DNA from: Pseudoflavonifractor sp. MSJ-37
Lineage (GTDB): Bacteria; Bacillota; Clostridia; Oscillospirales; Oscillospiraceae
NCBI RefSeq assembly: GCF_018917965.1
Contig: NZ_JAHLPP010000003.1
Location: 181,546 to 245,545 of the forward strand
Length of the DNA: 64,000 bases
Direction: 5' to 3'
How positions within the stretch are numbered: the stretch's first letter is position 1; every line of letters starts with the position of its first letter. This document shows positions 47,186 through 56,374 of this stretch, piece after piece. The position numbers were made by a program, and so were the translations under genes. A model generated the notes under the pieces. The model was not told where the DNA came from. It made no database searches and saw only the letters and a program-made list of their open reading frames with translations.

Positions 47186-47527
47186 ATGAAACGACCCCTC
47201 GCGTATATTACCGCCGCAGGCGTAAGCAGCGACCACGAAAACACAAAGCTGGCGGCGCAGTATTGCCGCACGGTGTATGAGGCGGGCTTTTCGCCAATCT
47301 GCCCGACGCTCTATCAGCCGCTTTTCCTCAATGATGCCGTTCCCGAGGAGCATAAGAGCGGCATCGACATGGGGCGCGACCTGCTCCGCCGCTCTCATGT
47401 GCTGGTGGTGTGCGGTCATATCGTCACCGAGGCCATGAAGAACGACATCGCCGTTGCCCAGCGGCTCGGGATCACCGCCACCACCCTTGAGGGCATTTTG
47501 ACCGTCAAGGGACAGGGGCGCAGATAA
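47186..47527 (+). CDS. DUF7768 family ICE protein
   Basis: A 113-residue protein often found in clostridial ICEs. It opens PLAYITAAG and has the conserved GIDMGRDLLRRSHVLVVCG, resembling nucleoside 2-deoxyribosyltransferase-like folds. Function unknown. TGGAGG precedes the ATG at 47186; the methyltransferase starts two bases after its stop. Confidence 0.8.
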   Translation: MKRPLAYITAAGVSSDHENTKLAAQYCRTVYEAGFSPICPTLYQPLFLNDAVPEEHKSGIDMGRDLLRRSHVLVVCGHIVTEAMKNDIAVAQRLGITATTLEGILTVKGQGRR

Positions 47528-47528
47528 G

Positions 47529-48614
47529 ATGACGGCGCTCCGGCTGGGGAGCCTGTTTGACGGGATCGGCGTGTTCCCGCTGGCGGCGGTACGCTGCGGC
47601 ATTGAGCCGGTATGGGCAAGTGAGATTGAAAAAGCCCCTATCTCCATCACCAAGCGCCACTTTCCCGATATGGTTCACTTGGGGGATGTGACAAAGCTGG
47701 ACGGGCGGGAGATCCCGCCCGTCCATATCATCACCTTTGGCTCACCATGTCAAAATCTCTCGCAGATCGGCAACCGCAAGGGACTTGCGGGAGAAAAGTC
47801 CAGCCTGTTCTTTCAAGCTATCCGCATTATCCGTGAAATGAGGGAGGCGACAGATGGTCTATTTCCAGCAATCGCTGTTTGGGAAAATGTCATGGGAGCG
47901 TTTTCATCAAATGACAGGATGGATTTTAGAGCCGTCCTATCCGCTTTCACAGACACCGATGTTTCAATGCCTGCTTCTGGAAGATGGGCAGGAGCCGGAA
48001 TGGTGCGAGGGCGAACGCCTGACCTCTGCTGGCGGCTCATGGACGCCCAGCATTGGGCAAGCCCCCGGCTGGCACGACGGCAGCGCATCTTTCTTGTGGC
48101 AGACTTTGGAGGACGGCGTTCCCACGAAATACTTTTTAAGCCCCGCACAATGCAGTCACTTCCTGCATTTGGCGGAGATCGCGGGCTGCCCGCCGCCTGC
48201 GGAGATCGAGGCTCTTTTATTGAAGCAGGGCGGCGCATACCAGTCACCCGACCCTTTCAATGCTTCCGTATGCGGGCGTCCGCCAAGGAGCGGACGGAAA
48301 CAGCGTTCCGAAACAGCTTCGGATTGCCAACTGACCCTTTTCCCACTCTGTTAGCGGGCGGCATTTCGCCCTTTGCCTTTTGGTACGAGGATGATCCCGC
48401 CGGGGGCTGCGTCCGCTTTCCCACGGAAACGGAATGTGAGCGGCTGATGGGGCTGCCGGAGGGCTGGACAAGGTACGGCGCGGACGGCGAGGAAATTCTA
48501 TCCTCCCACCGTTACCGGGCATTGGGAAATGCCATCGCGCTGCCCTGTGCCGAGTACATCATGGCGGGGATCGCGGAGGCGCTGACAAAAGGAGATGCAA
48601 ATGACGGTATTTGA
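47529..48614 (+). CDS. DNA (cytosine-5-)-methyltransferase
   Basis: 361 residues. Motif I SLFDGIGVFPLAA, motif IV GSPCQNLS with the catalytic Cys, motif VI AVWENV, motif VIII RQRIFLVADFGG, and motif X RALGNAIALPCAEYI are all in order. No restriction partner is linked; with ardA it probably protects the ICE from host restriction during transfer. The target recognition region coincides with a second long frame on the same strand (47854-48354). Confidence 0.92.
   Translation: MTALRLGSLFDGIGVFPLAAVRCGIEPVWASEIEKAPISITKRHFPDMVHLGDVTKLDGREIPPVHIITFGSPCQNLSQIGNRKGLAGEKSSLFFQAIRIIREMREATDGLFPAIAVWENVMGAFSSNDRMDFRAVLSAFTDTDVSMPASGRWAGAGMVRGRTPDLCWRLMDAQHWASPRLARRQRIFLVADFGGRRSHEILFKPRTMQSLPAFGGDRGLPAACGDRGSFIEAGRRIPVTRPFQCFRMRASAKERTETAFRNSFGLPTDPFPTLLAGGISPFAFWYEDDPAGGCVRFPTETECERLMGLPEGWTRYGADGEEILSSHRYRALGNAIALPCAEYIMAGIAEALTKGDANDGI
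47854..48354 (+). CDS. Possible overlapping gene embedded in the methyltransferase
   Basis: A 166-residue frame, shifted by one base from the methyltransferase, begins MVYFQQSLFGKMSWERFHQ and contains LEDGQEPEWCEGERLTSAGG and KYFLSPAQCSHFLHLAE. From memory this resembles small hypothetical proteins next to methyltransferases in clostridial phages and ICEs, with a conserved KYYLS-x-x-A/Q-C core. It has no clear ribosome site, so translation is uncertain. Confidence 0.4.
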   Translation: MVYFQQSLFGKMSWERFHQMTGWILEPSYPLSQTPMFQCLLLEDGQEPEWCEGERLTSAGGSWTPSIGQAPGWHDGSASFLWQTLEDGVPTKYFLSPAQCSHFLHLAEIAGCPPPAEIEALLLKQGGAYQSPDPFNASVCGRPPRSGRKQRSETASDCQLTLFPLC

Positions 48615-49308
48615 AGCCTATATTACCAACCTCGGCAAATATGCCGAGGGGCAGCTTGTGGGCGAAACGCTGAAATTTCCGGCCACCACGGAGGAGGTGC
48701 AATCGCTTCTAAAGAACATCGGCGTGGACGGTGTGCGGTATGAGGAATTTTTTATCACCGCCTTTGACGGCGATGTGATGGGCTTATACGATTATCTCAC
48801 CGAGTATGAAAACTTGGACGAGCTGAACCATCTGGCACATCTCATTTCCGAACTGGACAGCGACGAGATCGAAACGCTGGAGGCCGCGCTCAACAAGGGC
48901 GACCATACTTCCAGCGTGGCGGACATCATCAACCTTGTTCACAATCTGGACTGCTATTCCCTCCACCCCGGCGTGACCGACGATGAAACGCTGGGGCGCA
49001 TCTATGTGGAGGACATGGAGCTGTTGGATGTGCCGGATAATGTGCTGCCCTACTTCGATTTTGAAGCCTACGGGCGGGATATGCGGATCAACGAGGGCGG
49101 CCACTTCGCCCCCACGGGCTATCTGACCCGCAGCGGCGATTTCAAGGAGGTGTACCACGGCATCGAGGACATTCCCGCCGAACACCGCATTTTTGCGTAC
49201 CCCAAGTTGAATATCCGGGAGCAGATGGCGGCCTACAAGGAGGTCATAGACCGTTCGTCTTTGGAGGGCGAACGCCTGCACCCGAGAAAGGAGCATAATG
49301 ACCGCTGA
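48601..49308 (+). CDS. ardA: ArdA-type antirestriction protein
   Basis: 235 residues, acidic (many Asp/Glu), a DNA mimic that blocks type I restriction enzymes when the ICE enters a new cell. The family opens with FEAYITNLGKY and has the DEL-NHLAHLISEL region. AAAGGAG precedes the ATG at 48601, and the methyltransferase stop lies 14 bases inside the gene, so the two are coupled. Confidence 0.88.
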   Translation: MTVFEAYITNLGKYAEGQLVGETLKFPATTEEVQSLLKNIGVDGVRYEEFFITAFDGDVMGLYDYLTEYENLDELNHLAHLISELDSDEIETLEAALNKGDHTSSVADIINLVHNLDCYSLHPGVTDDETLGRIYVEDMELLDVPDNVLPYFDFEAYGRDMRINEGGHFAPTGYLTRSGDFKEVYHGIEDIPAEHRIFAYPKLNIREQMAAYKEVIDRSSLEGERLHPRKEHNDR

Positions 49309-49333
49309 CCTTGGGACATTTTGTCCCAAGGTC
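49307..49333 (+). terminator. Hairpin behind ardA (ICE spacer type)
   Basis: GACCTTGGGAC/GTCCCAAGGTC, perfect stem, TTT loop region, at the ardA stop; repeats the hairpin behind parB. Confidence 0.55.
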
Positions 49334-49405
49334 ATATTTCTATCAGAGAGGAGGCGATGACGGCTGGTAGACGAGGATATTTCCCGGCGCACAATTGCCG
49401 TATCG

Positions 49406-49837
49406 GTGAAGGCGTCGAAGCTGACCGTCCGGGGGCTTGCCTATGTTGTCCGGGCGGTGGGGCGCAAAATCGCCAAGGCACACCGAGCAAAGCAGACGCC
49501 CCACGGCAAGCAGACCGTGAAAAAGCTCATGGCGCATGGCACATCCACCAACAGCCTTGAACTGTCCGGGGATACAAAGCTCTTTGACCGGGTAGCCCGG
49601 AAATGGAATGTGGACTACGCCTTTTATCAGACTGAACCGGGGAAATACCTGCTGTTCTTCAAGTCCGGGCAGGCGGACGCTATGACCGCCTGCTTTTCGG
49701 AATACTCCCGCAAGGTGCTGGATAAGGCCAAGTCCCGCCAACCCACGATCCCCGAACAGATGAAGCAGGCGGAACAGCAGCTTGCCAAGGAAAAGCCGCC
49801 CAAGGAGCACATCAAGGAGGTGTCGCATGACAGATAA
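49406..49837 (+). CDS. PcfB family conjugation protein (DUF3801)
   Basis: At least 143 residues from a GTG at 49406. PcfB-like proteins accompany the coupling protein in Gram-positive relaxosomes. The family pattern begins upstream in the same frame (residues reading VDEDISRRTIAVS before KASKLTVRG), so the natural protein is longer. The well-placed ATG at 49357 behind GAGGAGG is one base out of phase, so either CTG at 49364 is the start or a one-base insertion (ATGACGGCTGG) has damaged it. Overlaps the virD4 start by 11 bases. Confidence 0.75.
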   Translation: MKASKLTVRGLAYVVRAVGRKIAKAHRAKQTPHGKQTVKKLMAHGTSTNSLELSGDTKLFDRVARKWNVDYAFYQTEPGKYLLFFKSGQADAMTACFSEYSRKVLDKAKSRQPTIPEQMKQAEQQLAKEKPPKEHIKEVSHDR

Positions 49838-50132
49838 GCTCCGTAAATATGTGCTGCACAACATTCCCTATGTGTTCATCGGCTGGGCGTTCCTCAAGCT
49901 GGGGACGGCGTACCGTCTGGCGGCAGGCAGTGATTTCGCCCATAAATTCATCGGGCTGGGTCAGACTGTCGGCGCAGCCTTTGCCGACTTTGCCCCCGGC
50001 CTTGCTCCCTTTGACTGGCTGGTGGGCATTGTGGGAGCGGTGGCGTTCCGCCTGCTGATCTACTTCAAAAGCAAGAACGCCAAGAAATACCGCCGGGATG
50101 CGGAGTACGGCAGCGCCCGCTGTGGTGCATAA
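49827..50132 (+). pseudogene. virD4: VirD4/TraG coupling protein, 5' part, split by the IME
   Basis: The first 98 codons of the type IV coupling protein: two membrane spans and a juxtamembrane segment ending YGSAR. After R98 the IME begins and the frame ends at CGA-stop. Joined with 60130-61656 it would give 606 residues without any frame change. Start ATG at 49827 behind AAGGAGG. Confidence 0.9.
50111..50131. other. attL of the nested IME
   Basis: Junction in virD4: CAGCGCCCGC, then TG (50121-50122), then element DNA TGGTGCATAAT. The TG dinucleotide is shared with the right junction and is the likely crossover of the serine integrase. Confidence 0.75.
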
Positions 50133-50175
50133 TCTTAACTGTAAGGAAAACTATGTGGACGCAGGAGGTATGCAC

Positions 50176-52023
50176 ATGAACGAATATAATAAAATTACAG
50201 CCCTTTACTCCCGCCTTTCCGTCGGGGACGAGGACAGAGATGGCGGCGAGAGCAACAGCATTGTAAACCAAAAGGCATTTCTGGAACGGTACGCCCAACA
50301 GCAGAGATTAACCAATATCCGGCACTACATTGACGATGACGAAAGCGGCAGGTTCTTTGACCGCTCTGCCTATTCCCGCATGATGGAGGATGTGGAAAAC
50401 GGAAAAATAGGCGTCTGCATTATGAAAGACCTGACGCGCTGGGGGCGTGATTATCTCCAAGTCGGCAATGCAATGGAGGTATTCAGACGGAACAATGTCC
50501 GCTTTATCGCGGTCAATAACGGCATAGACAGCGACAATCCCGATACATTGGAGTTTGCGCCCTTTATCAATATCATGTCGGAGTGGTACGCAAAGGACAT
50601 CAGCAAGAAAGTAAAAACGGGTATCAGGACCAAGGGTGCAAGCGGCAAACCCATCGCCACCGAAGCCCCATACGGATATATGAAAGACCCGAACAACAAG
50701 GATTTTTGGATAATCGACGAGGAAGCCGCCGAAGTGGTACGCTTGATTTTCCGTCTGTTTATCGGCGGGAAGAACAGAAACCAAATTGCCGTATATCTCA
50801 AAAACGAGCAAATCCTCACGCCTACGTTCTACCTCAAACAGCACGACAGAGGGACAGCGAAAAGCAGACCGCTGAACGAGGAAAATCGCTATAAATGGAA
50901 CAAAGCAACCTTAACCAAGATACTCACAAGGCAGGAGTATTGTGGTGATGTTGTCAATTTCAAGACCACAAAGCATTTTCGGGACAAGCGCAACCACTAT
51001 GTAGATAAAAGCGAATGGCAGATAACCGAGAATGTGCATGAGCCGATTATCGACCGCGCCGACTTTGAAACCGTACAGCGGATTTTGGAAAACGCGCCTG
51101 TCAGACGCCCTAACGGGGACGGAGAAATCCACCCTTTGTCGGGCTTGATGTTCTGTAAAGACTGCGGCGCAAAAATGCACATTCGCATAGATTACAGGAA
51201 CGGCGGCAAGCGTCATGTTGCCTTTTGCAGCGAGTACCACAAGGGCAAAGCCAAAAATCCCAAATGCAATTCCCCGCACATCATAGACGCTGATTTAGTC
51301 ATGCAGACTATCGCGGATGTTCTGAAAAAAGTTGCAGAATACTCCATAAGCAACCGGGAGGAATTTGAAGCATTAGTCCGAAAAAACCTTGATATGCAGC
51401 AGACGGACAAGAGCAAAAAACAGCAGAAGCGTATTCCGCAAATTACAACACGCCTTGAACAGATTGACAAGGTGCTGAATAAACTCTACGAGGATAACGC
51501 CCTCGGTGCTATCCCACAAGACCGATACGAGCAAATGTCACAGAAATATTCGGAGGAATACTATACGCTGAAAGCGGAACTTGCAGAACTCAAAGAACAG
51601 TTATCCGCGTTTGAGGACGCAGGAGGATGGGCGCATAAGTTTTTGAAGCTGATAGAACGCTACGCCGCCTTTACCGACCTTACCCCCGCCATTCTCAATG
51701 AATTTATCAGCAGAATTGAAGTGCATGAGCGCGATAAGAAAAGGGCAAAACAAGCTGTTCAGCATATCGGGATATATTTCAGCTATATCGGCAAGTTTGA
51801 AAACGAACTGACACAGCTTGCAGAGCCGACAGAGGAAGAAATCCGGCAAATGCGGGAGAAAATCGAAGAAGCCCAAAAGGAAAAGAGCCGCGCTTATCAT
51901 CGGAACTACTCAAAGGAATACCGGGCGAAAAACCTTGAAAAACGCCGGGAGTATGAACGCATCAAGGCGCGGGAATATCGGGCAAAGCGAAAGGCGCAAG
52001 CCGCTGCGCTGCCCGTATCGTAA
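50176..52023 (+). CDS. Large serine recombinase (IME integrase)
   Basis: 615 residues. Resolvase domain with the nucleophile in YSRLS (Ser15) and the GRDYLQVG region, a recombinase domain (APYGYMKDP), a zinc ribbon (MFCKDCGAKMH... with a second Cys), coiled coils and a basic tail (about 540-615, Lys/Arg-rich). This TnpX/TndX-like layout integrates at a short core with a two-base crossover. The ATG at 50176 follows AGGAGG. It sits 50 bases from attL, the expected place. Confidence 0.95.
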   Translation: MNEYNKITALYSRLSVGDEDRDGGESNSIVNQKAFLERYAQQQRLTNIRHYIDDDESGRFFDRSAYSRMMEDVENGKIGVCIMKDLTRWGRDYLQVGNAMEVFRRNNVRFIAVNNGIDSDNPDTLEFAPFINIMSEWYAKDISKKVKTGIRTKGASGKPIATEAPYGYMKDPNNKDFWIIDEEAAEVVRLIFRLFIGGKNRNQIAVYLKNEQILTPTFYLKQHDRGTAKSRPLNEENRYKWNKATLTKILTRQEYCGDVVNFKTTKHFRDKRNHYVDKSEWQITENVHEPIIDRADFETVQRILENAPVRRPNGDGEIHPLSGLMFCKDCGAKMHIRIDYRNGGKRHVAFCSEYHKGKAKNPKCNSPHIIDADLVMQTIADVLKKVAEYSISNREEFEALVRKNLDMQQTDKSKKQQKRIPQITTRLEQIDKVLNKLYEDNALGAIPQDRYEQMSQKYSEEYYTLKAELAELKEQLSAFEDAGGWAHKFLKLIERYAAFTDLTPAILNEFISRIEVHERDKKRAKQAVQHIGIYFSYIGKFENELTQLAEPTEEEIRQMREKIEEAQKEKSRAYHRNYSKEYRAKNLEKRREYERIKAREYRAKRKAQAAALPVS

Positions 52024-52102
52024 AACAGAATAACCGACAGCAGAAAGGGATTTTCCAACTATGGGAAATCCTTTTTTTGCACCCAAAGGAAGGAGTGACC
52101 CA

Positions 52103-52297
52103 ATGACAGAAAAGAAAACCACAACCACCGCGCAGAAGCAGCCGGATGGTATCATCACAACACAGCGGAACGGACAGACCATCGTTGCGGAGTTGTTTTT
52201 CAATCACAGAAGCGCAGAAACATTCCGCGACAAGCTGCTGAAAGCGATACTTGCCGACTATTCGCATTTTTCTGCGTCTGACGGTCAAGAGCCGTAA
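52103..52297 (+). CDS. tnpW: TnpW family transposon protein
   Basis: A 64-residue protein with the family core TTQRNGQTIVAELFFNHRS. It is regularly found next to large serine recombinases in clostridial transposons; function unknown. AAGGAAGGAG precedes the ATG at 52103. Confidence 0.8.
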   Translation: MTEKKTTTTAQKQPDGIITTQRNGQTIVAELFFNHRSAETFRDKLLKAILADYSHFSASDGQEP

Positions 52298-52451
52298 AAA
52301 CGGAATATTTGACGATTGGAACACTCTGGACGAGGAATGTATCGCCAGAGCATTTTCTATTGAAAAAACGCCGTTTTTCCCAAGTCAAGAGCCGAAGAAA
52401 ACACCCGAAAAATGCCCCTACTGCGTAACAGGGGCGCAGAAAGGAGAGTTT

Positions 52452-52754
52452 ATGAAAACAGGACTGAAAAAGCAGGAAAAGACCACCGATATTTGGTTTG
52501 ACGAGAAAGACCCCCTTATCCATATCCGCACCCACAACACCGACTTGAAGAACAGGCTGACCGCGTACAGCCGCCGCTTCCCCTCTGTCTGTAAGCTGAC
52601 CGACAGCGACCCGGAAACGGGCTGTATGGAGTTTGAGATTGCAAAGGGACGCTTCTCTTTCCGTCTGACCGCACCATACAGCGAGGAACGCAGACAGGCG
52701 GCAAGCGACTATGCAAAGAAGCATGGTATTTCAGCCGGGAAAAGCAAGCCATGA
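52452..52754 (+). CDS. Conserved small mobile-element protein
   Basis: About 100 residues: TTDIWFDEKDPLIHIRTHN opens the conserved part and FRLTAPYSEERR closes it. Homologues sit in many clostridial mobile elements; function unknown. AAAGGAGAG precedes the ATG at 52452. The frame is open for 67 codons upstream, including a CPYC pair, but without a ribosome site. Confidence 0.7.
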   Translation: MKTGLKKQEKTTDIWFDEKDPLIHIRTHNTDLKNRLTAYSRRFPSVCKLTDSDPETGCMEFEIAKGRFSFRLTAPYSEERRQAASDYAKKHGISAGKSKP

Positions 52755-52821
52755 CACAAAGATACAGTAAAATTATTAGGTAAGGACGGTTGATGTCTAT
52801 GTAAAACGAACAGGAGGATAA

Positions 52822-53436
<615 letters not shown>

Positions 53437-53437
53437 A

Positions 53438-53480
53438 TAGGCGGTTTTACAGAAAGGTGTACTTTCCTGTAAACCGCCTA
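53438..53480 (+). terminator. Hairpin behind the resolvase
   Basis: A 14-bp near-perfect stem TAGGCGGTTTTACAG/CTGTAAACCGCCTA; the tail is only weakly T-rich. Its right arm overlaps an 18-nt sequence repeated in inverted form at 53582. Confidence 0.55.
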
Positions 53481-53599
53481 TTGCTTATAGGTATTTAATA
53501 TTATACTTCTTCAGACGGCGTTTTTCAAGTCTTGAAATGTAAATATTCGTTTATATCCCGGCTAATTTGTCGATAAAATGCGTTTACAGGAAAGTACAC
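53457..53599. repeat. 18-bp inverted repeat pair left of erm(B)
   Basis: GTGTACTTTCCTGTAAAC at 53457-53474 has its perfect reverse complement at 53582-53599. The 107 bases between are AT-rich and hold no gene. The second copy is eight bases from the point where the familiar erm(B) leader begins. Confidence 0.8.
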
Positions 53600-53631
53600 G
53601 TTACTAAAGGGATAAGAAGGAGGGATTCGTC

Positions 53632-53715
53632 ATGTTGGTATTCCAAATGCGTAATGTAGATAAAACATCTACTGTTTTGAAACAGACTAAAAACAGTGAT
53701 TACGCAGATAAATAA
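53632..53715 (+). CDS. ermBL: ErmB leader peptide (ErmBL)
   Basis: A 27-residue peptide, MLVFQMRNVDKTSTVLKQ and so on, matching the known erm(B) leader. Macrolide-bound ribosomes stall at about Asp10 (RNVD), which frees the erm(B) start region in the mRNA. GAAGGAGG precedes the ATG. The usual upstream promoter segment is shorter here, truncated at about 53607. Confidence 0.9.
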   Translation: MLVFQMRNVDKTSTVLKQTKNSDYADK

Positions 53716-53839
53716 ATACGTTAGATTAATTCCTACCAGTGACTAATCTTATGACTTTTTAAACAGATAACTAAAATTACAAACAAATCGTTTAACTTCT
53801 GTATTTGTTTATAGATGTAATCACTTCAGGAGAGATTAC

Positions 53840-54577
53840 ATGAACAAAAATATAAAATATTCTCAAAACTTTTTAACGAGTGAAAAAGTACTCAACCAAA
53901 TAATAAAACAATTGAATTTAAAAGAAACCGATACCGTTTACGAAATTGGAACAGGTAAAGGGCATTTAACGACGAAACTGGCTAAAATAAGTAAACAGGT
54001 AACGTCTATTGAATTAGACAGTCATCTATTCAACTTATCGTCAGAAAAATTAAAACTGAATACTCGTGTCACTTTAATTCACCAAGATATTCTACAGTTT
54101 CAATTCCCTAACAAACAGAGGTATAAAATTGTTGGGAATATTCCTTACCATTTAAGCACACAAATTATTAAAAAAGTGGTTTTTGAAAGCCGTGCGTCTG
54201 ACATCTATCTGATTGTTGAAGAAGGATTCTACAAGCGTACCTTGGATATTCACCGAACACTAGGGTTGCTCTTGCACACTCAAGTCTCGATTCAGCAATT
54301 GCTTAAGCTGCCAGCGGAATGCTTTCATCCTAAACCAAAAGTAAACAGTGTCTTAATAAAACTTACCCGCCATACCACAGATGTTCCAGATAAATATTGG
54401 AAGCTATATACGTACTTTGTTTCAAAATGGGTCAATCGAGAATATCGTCAACTGTTTACTAAAAATCAGTTTCATCAAGCAATGAAACACGCCAAAGTAA
54501 ACAATTTAAGTACCATTACTTATGAGCAAGTATTGTCTATTTTTAATAGTTATCTATTATTTAACGGGAGGAAATAA
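53840..54577 (+). CDS. erm(B): 23S rRNA (adenine(2058)-N6)-dimethyltransferase Erm(B)
   Basis: 245 residues, the full Erm(B) length and, as far as I can tell from memory, nearly its standard sequence (opening [20 protein letters not shown]). SAM motif [11 protein letters not shown] and catalytic NIPYHL are intact. It gives resistance to macrolides, lincosamides and streptogramin B. Much lower GC than its surroundings, so it was acquired from a low-GC Firmicute. Confidence 0.98.
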   Translation: MNKNIKYSQNFLTSEKVLNQIIKQLNLKETDTVYEIGTGKGHLTTKLAKISKQVTSIELDSHLFNLSSEKLKLNTRVTLIHQDILQFQFPNKQRYKIVGNIPYHLSTQIIKKVVFESRASDIYLIVEEGFYKRTLDIHRTLGLLLHTQVSIQQLLKLPAECFHPKPKVNSVLIKLTRHTTDVPDKYWKLYTYFVSKWVNREYRQLFTKNQFHQAMKHAKVNNLSTITYEQVLSIFNSYLLFNGRK

Positions 54578-54581
54578 TTCT

Positions 54582-54641
54582 ATGAGTCGCTTTTTTAAAT
54601 TTGGAAAGTTACACTTTTTAATAACGGAGGGAATGGAATGA
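54582..54641 (+). pseudogene. Truncated small ORF that normally follows erm(B)
   Basis: Nineteen codons, MSRFFKFGKLHFL and on, match the start of the small ORF usually found behind erm(B), then run into a TGA that overlaps the next gene start (ATGA). It marks the right end of the imported erm(B) segment. Confidence 0.55.
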
Positions 54642-55543
54642 AAAAACTTGTAACCTTGCTTCTTTCGCTTGCTTTAGTGCTATCTCTTGCAGCTTGTGGC
54701 GGAGAAGCGACACCTGACGCATCTGACGATGCCCCCGCTTCTTCTCAAAATGAAGAAAGCACCGAAAACGACAACACCGAAAATCAAATCGTATTTGAGG
54801 AAGTTGTTGCCATTGACAACGCAGAGTGTGCGGTAAAAATTACCGAAATCGACCCCGATAATATGTGGGGCTACACTCTGAAAGCACAGCTTGAAAACAA
54901 GTCCACAGAGAAAACCTATATGTTCTCTGTCGAGAGTGCTTCCATCAATGGTGTTCAGTGCGATCCAATGTTTGCAAGCGAGGTAGCTGCTGGCAAAAAG
55001 GCTAACGAAGAAATCAACTTTAGCACCGATACTCTTGAGGAAAATGGTATTGTTGAATACACAGATATTGAATTGACTTTCAAGGTGTATGATAGCAATG
55101 ATTGGTCTGCTGACCCTGTTGGAAAGGAAACAATCCATGTCTATCCATACGGAGAAGAAAACGCTGTTGCATTTGTGAGAGAAGCACAGGCTACTGATAA
55201 TGTGATTATCGATAATGATTATGTTACTGTTATCGTAACAGGCTATGAAGATGATGAGATATGGGGCTATACTGCCAATCTGTTCTTGCTGAACAAGACA
55301 GACAAAACGGTAATGTTCAGCGTTGATGACGCATCTGTAAACGGCTTTATGGCAGACCCATTCTATGCAACTTCTGTTTCTGCCGGAAAATGTGCATTTA
55401 GTTCTATGGCATGGTCTGATACAACTTTAGAGGAAAACGGAATTACCGAAGTGGAAGAAATCGAAGTCCTGTTTAGAGCATACGATGCTGATGATTTTAT
55501 GGGCGAAGATTTTGCAAATGAGGTAATTACATTAAATCCGTAA
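54638..55543 (+). CDS. Lipoprotein with two tandem repeats of an extracellular domain
   Basis: 301 residues: signal peptide and lipobox LAAC (Cys about residue 20), an acidic linker, then two related units (about 52-165 and 180-300). Each has MWGYTLKAQLENK or IWGYTANLFLLNK, then MFSVESASINGV or MFSVDDASVNGF, DTLEENGI or TTLEENGI. Not recognised by function. The ATG overlaps the erm(B)-linked remnant stop. Confidence 0.8.
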   Translation: MKKLVTLLLSLALVLSLAACGGEATPDASDDAPASSQNEESTENDNTENQIVFEEVVAIDNAECAVKITEIDPDNMWGYTLKAQLENKSTEKTYMFSVESASINGVQCDPMFASEVAAGKKANEEINFSTDTLEENGIVEYTDIELTFKVYDSNDWSADPVGKETIHVYPYGEENAVAFVREAQATDNVIIDNDYVTVIVTGYEDDEIWGYTANLFLLNKTDKTVMFSVDDASVNGFMADPFYATSVSAGKCAFSSMAWSDTTLEENGITEVEEIEVLFRAYDADDFMGEDFANEVITLNP

Positions 55544-55561
55544 CGAGATGAGGTGTGCAAC

Positions 55562-55936
55562 ATGAAAACGGCAAAATTAGTAATCGGAATTATCAGCATG
55601 GTTTTATTTGTTTTAGTAGCTTTTCAATCTTGCGCTGCCGGATTAGGAAATGCTTTAGCAGATAACGGCGAAGTAAGCGGAACATCAGGAATGTTGCTTG
55701 CTTTCTGTATGCTGATTGCAGGCATCGTTGGAGTAGCAACCCGAAAGAGCAAAGGCGGCGGAATTGTTGCCGGAGTATTCTATCTGTTGGGCGGACTGCT
55801 GGGAATTGTAAATTACGGTAGCTTCTCTGACCTTGCTATCTGGTCTGTCCTTTGTTTCATTTTCGGAGCTGTCTTTATTTTGGGCTCCTTGAAAATGAAG
55901 AAAGCAGATAAAAGTAACACAGACGCGGCAGAATAA
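55562..55936 (+). CDS. Small multi-pass membrane protein
   Basis: 124 residues with about four hydrophobic spans and a charged tail (KMKKADKSNTDAAE). Not recognised. It starts 19 bases after the lipoprotein gene with a GAGGTG ribosome site, so the pair is one cargo unit. Confidence 0.7.
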   Translation: MKTAKLVIGIISMVLFVLVAFQSCAAGLGNALADNGEVSGTSGMLLAFCMLIAGIVGVATRKSKGGGIVAGVFYLLGGLLGIVNYGSFSDLAIWSVLCFIFGAVFILGSLKMKKADKSNTDAAE

Positions 55937-56038
55937 TATTATTCAAATAACAATAACATAATTCCCCAACAGGGCGACTATTTCCAAACCGAAGTAGCCG
56001 CCCTTTTCTTTTACTAAAAATCAAAAAGGAGGGCTACC

Positions 56039-56374
56039 ATGTCGAAGAAAAAACCACCGACCACCATCGAGGAATGTAACGCCGAAATGGAACTGACACA
56101 GAAGAAAATCCGGCAGTATGAGAACAGGAACAAAATGCTTGACCGCAAACTTGCCATTGAGAAGCGCAAGGAGCGCAACCACCGTCTTTGTTCGCGGGGC
56201 GGCTACCTTGAAAGCCTTGTCCCGGCACTCATTGATATGTCAGAACAGGAAGCCCGCGACTTCCTCTACACCGCGGTTTTCAGCGACAAAGCGCAGGAGT
56301 TTTTGAGAAAACGAGCCGGAGAAGCGACACCGAAGAATTACCCTTGCACACAAGGGCGCACTTATACACCCTAA
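56039..56374 (+). CDS. DUF3847 family mobilization-associated protein
   Basis: 111 residues with a basic coiled coil (ECNAEMELTQKKIRQYENRNK) and a C-terminal RGGYLESLVPALIDMSEQEA. Such proteins sit directly before MobA/MobL genes and may help relaxosome assembly. GAGGAGGG precedes the ATG. Its last codons overlap the oriT-like site. Confidence 0.85.
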   Translation: MSKKKPPTTIEECNAEMELTQKKIRQYENRNKMLDRKLAIEKRKERNHRLCSRGGYLESLVPALIDMSEQEARDFLYTAVFSDKAQEFLRKRAGEATPKNYPCTQGRTYTP

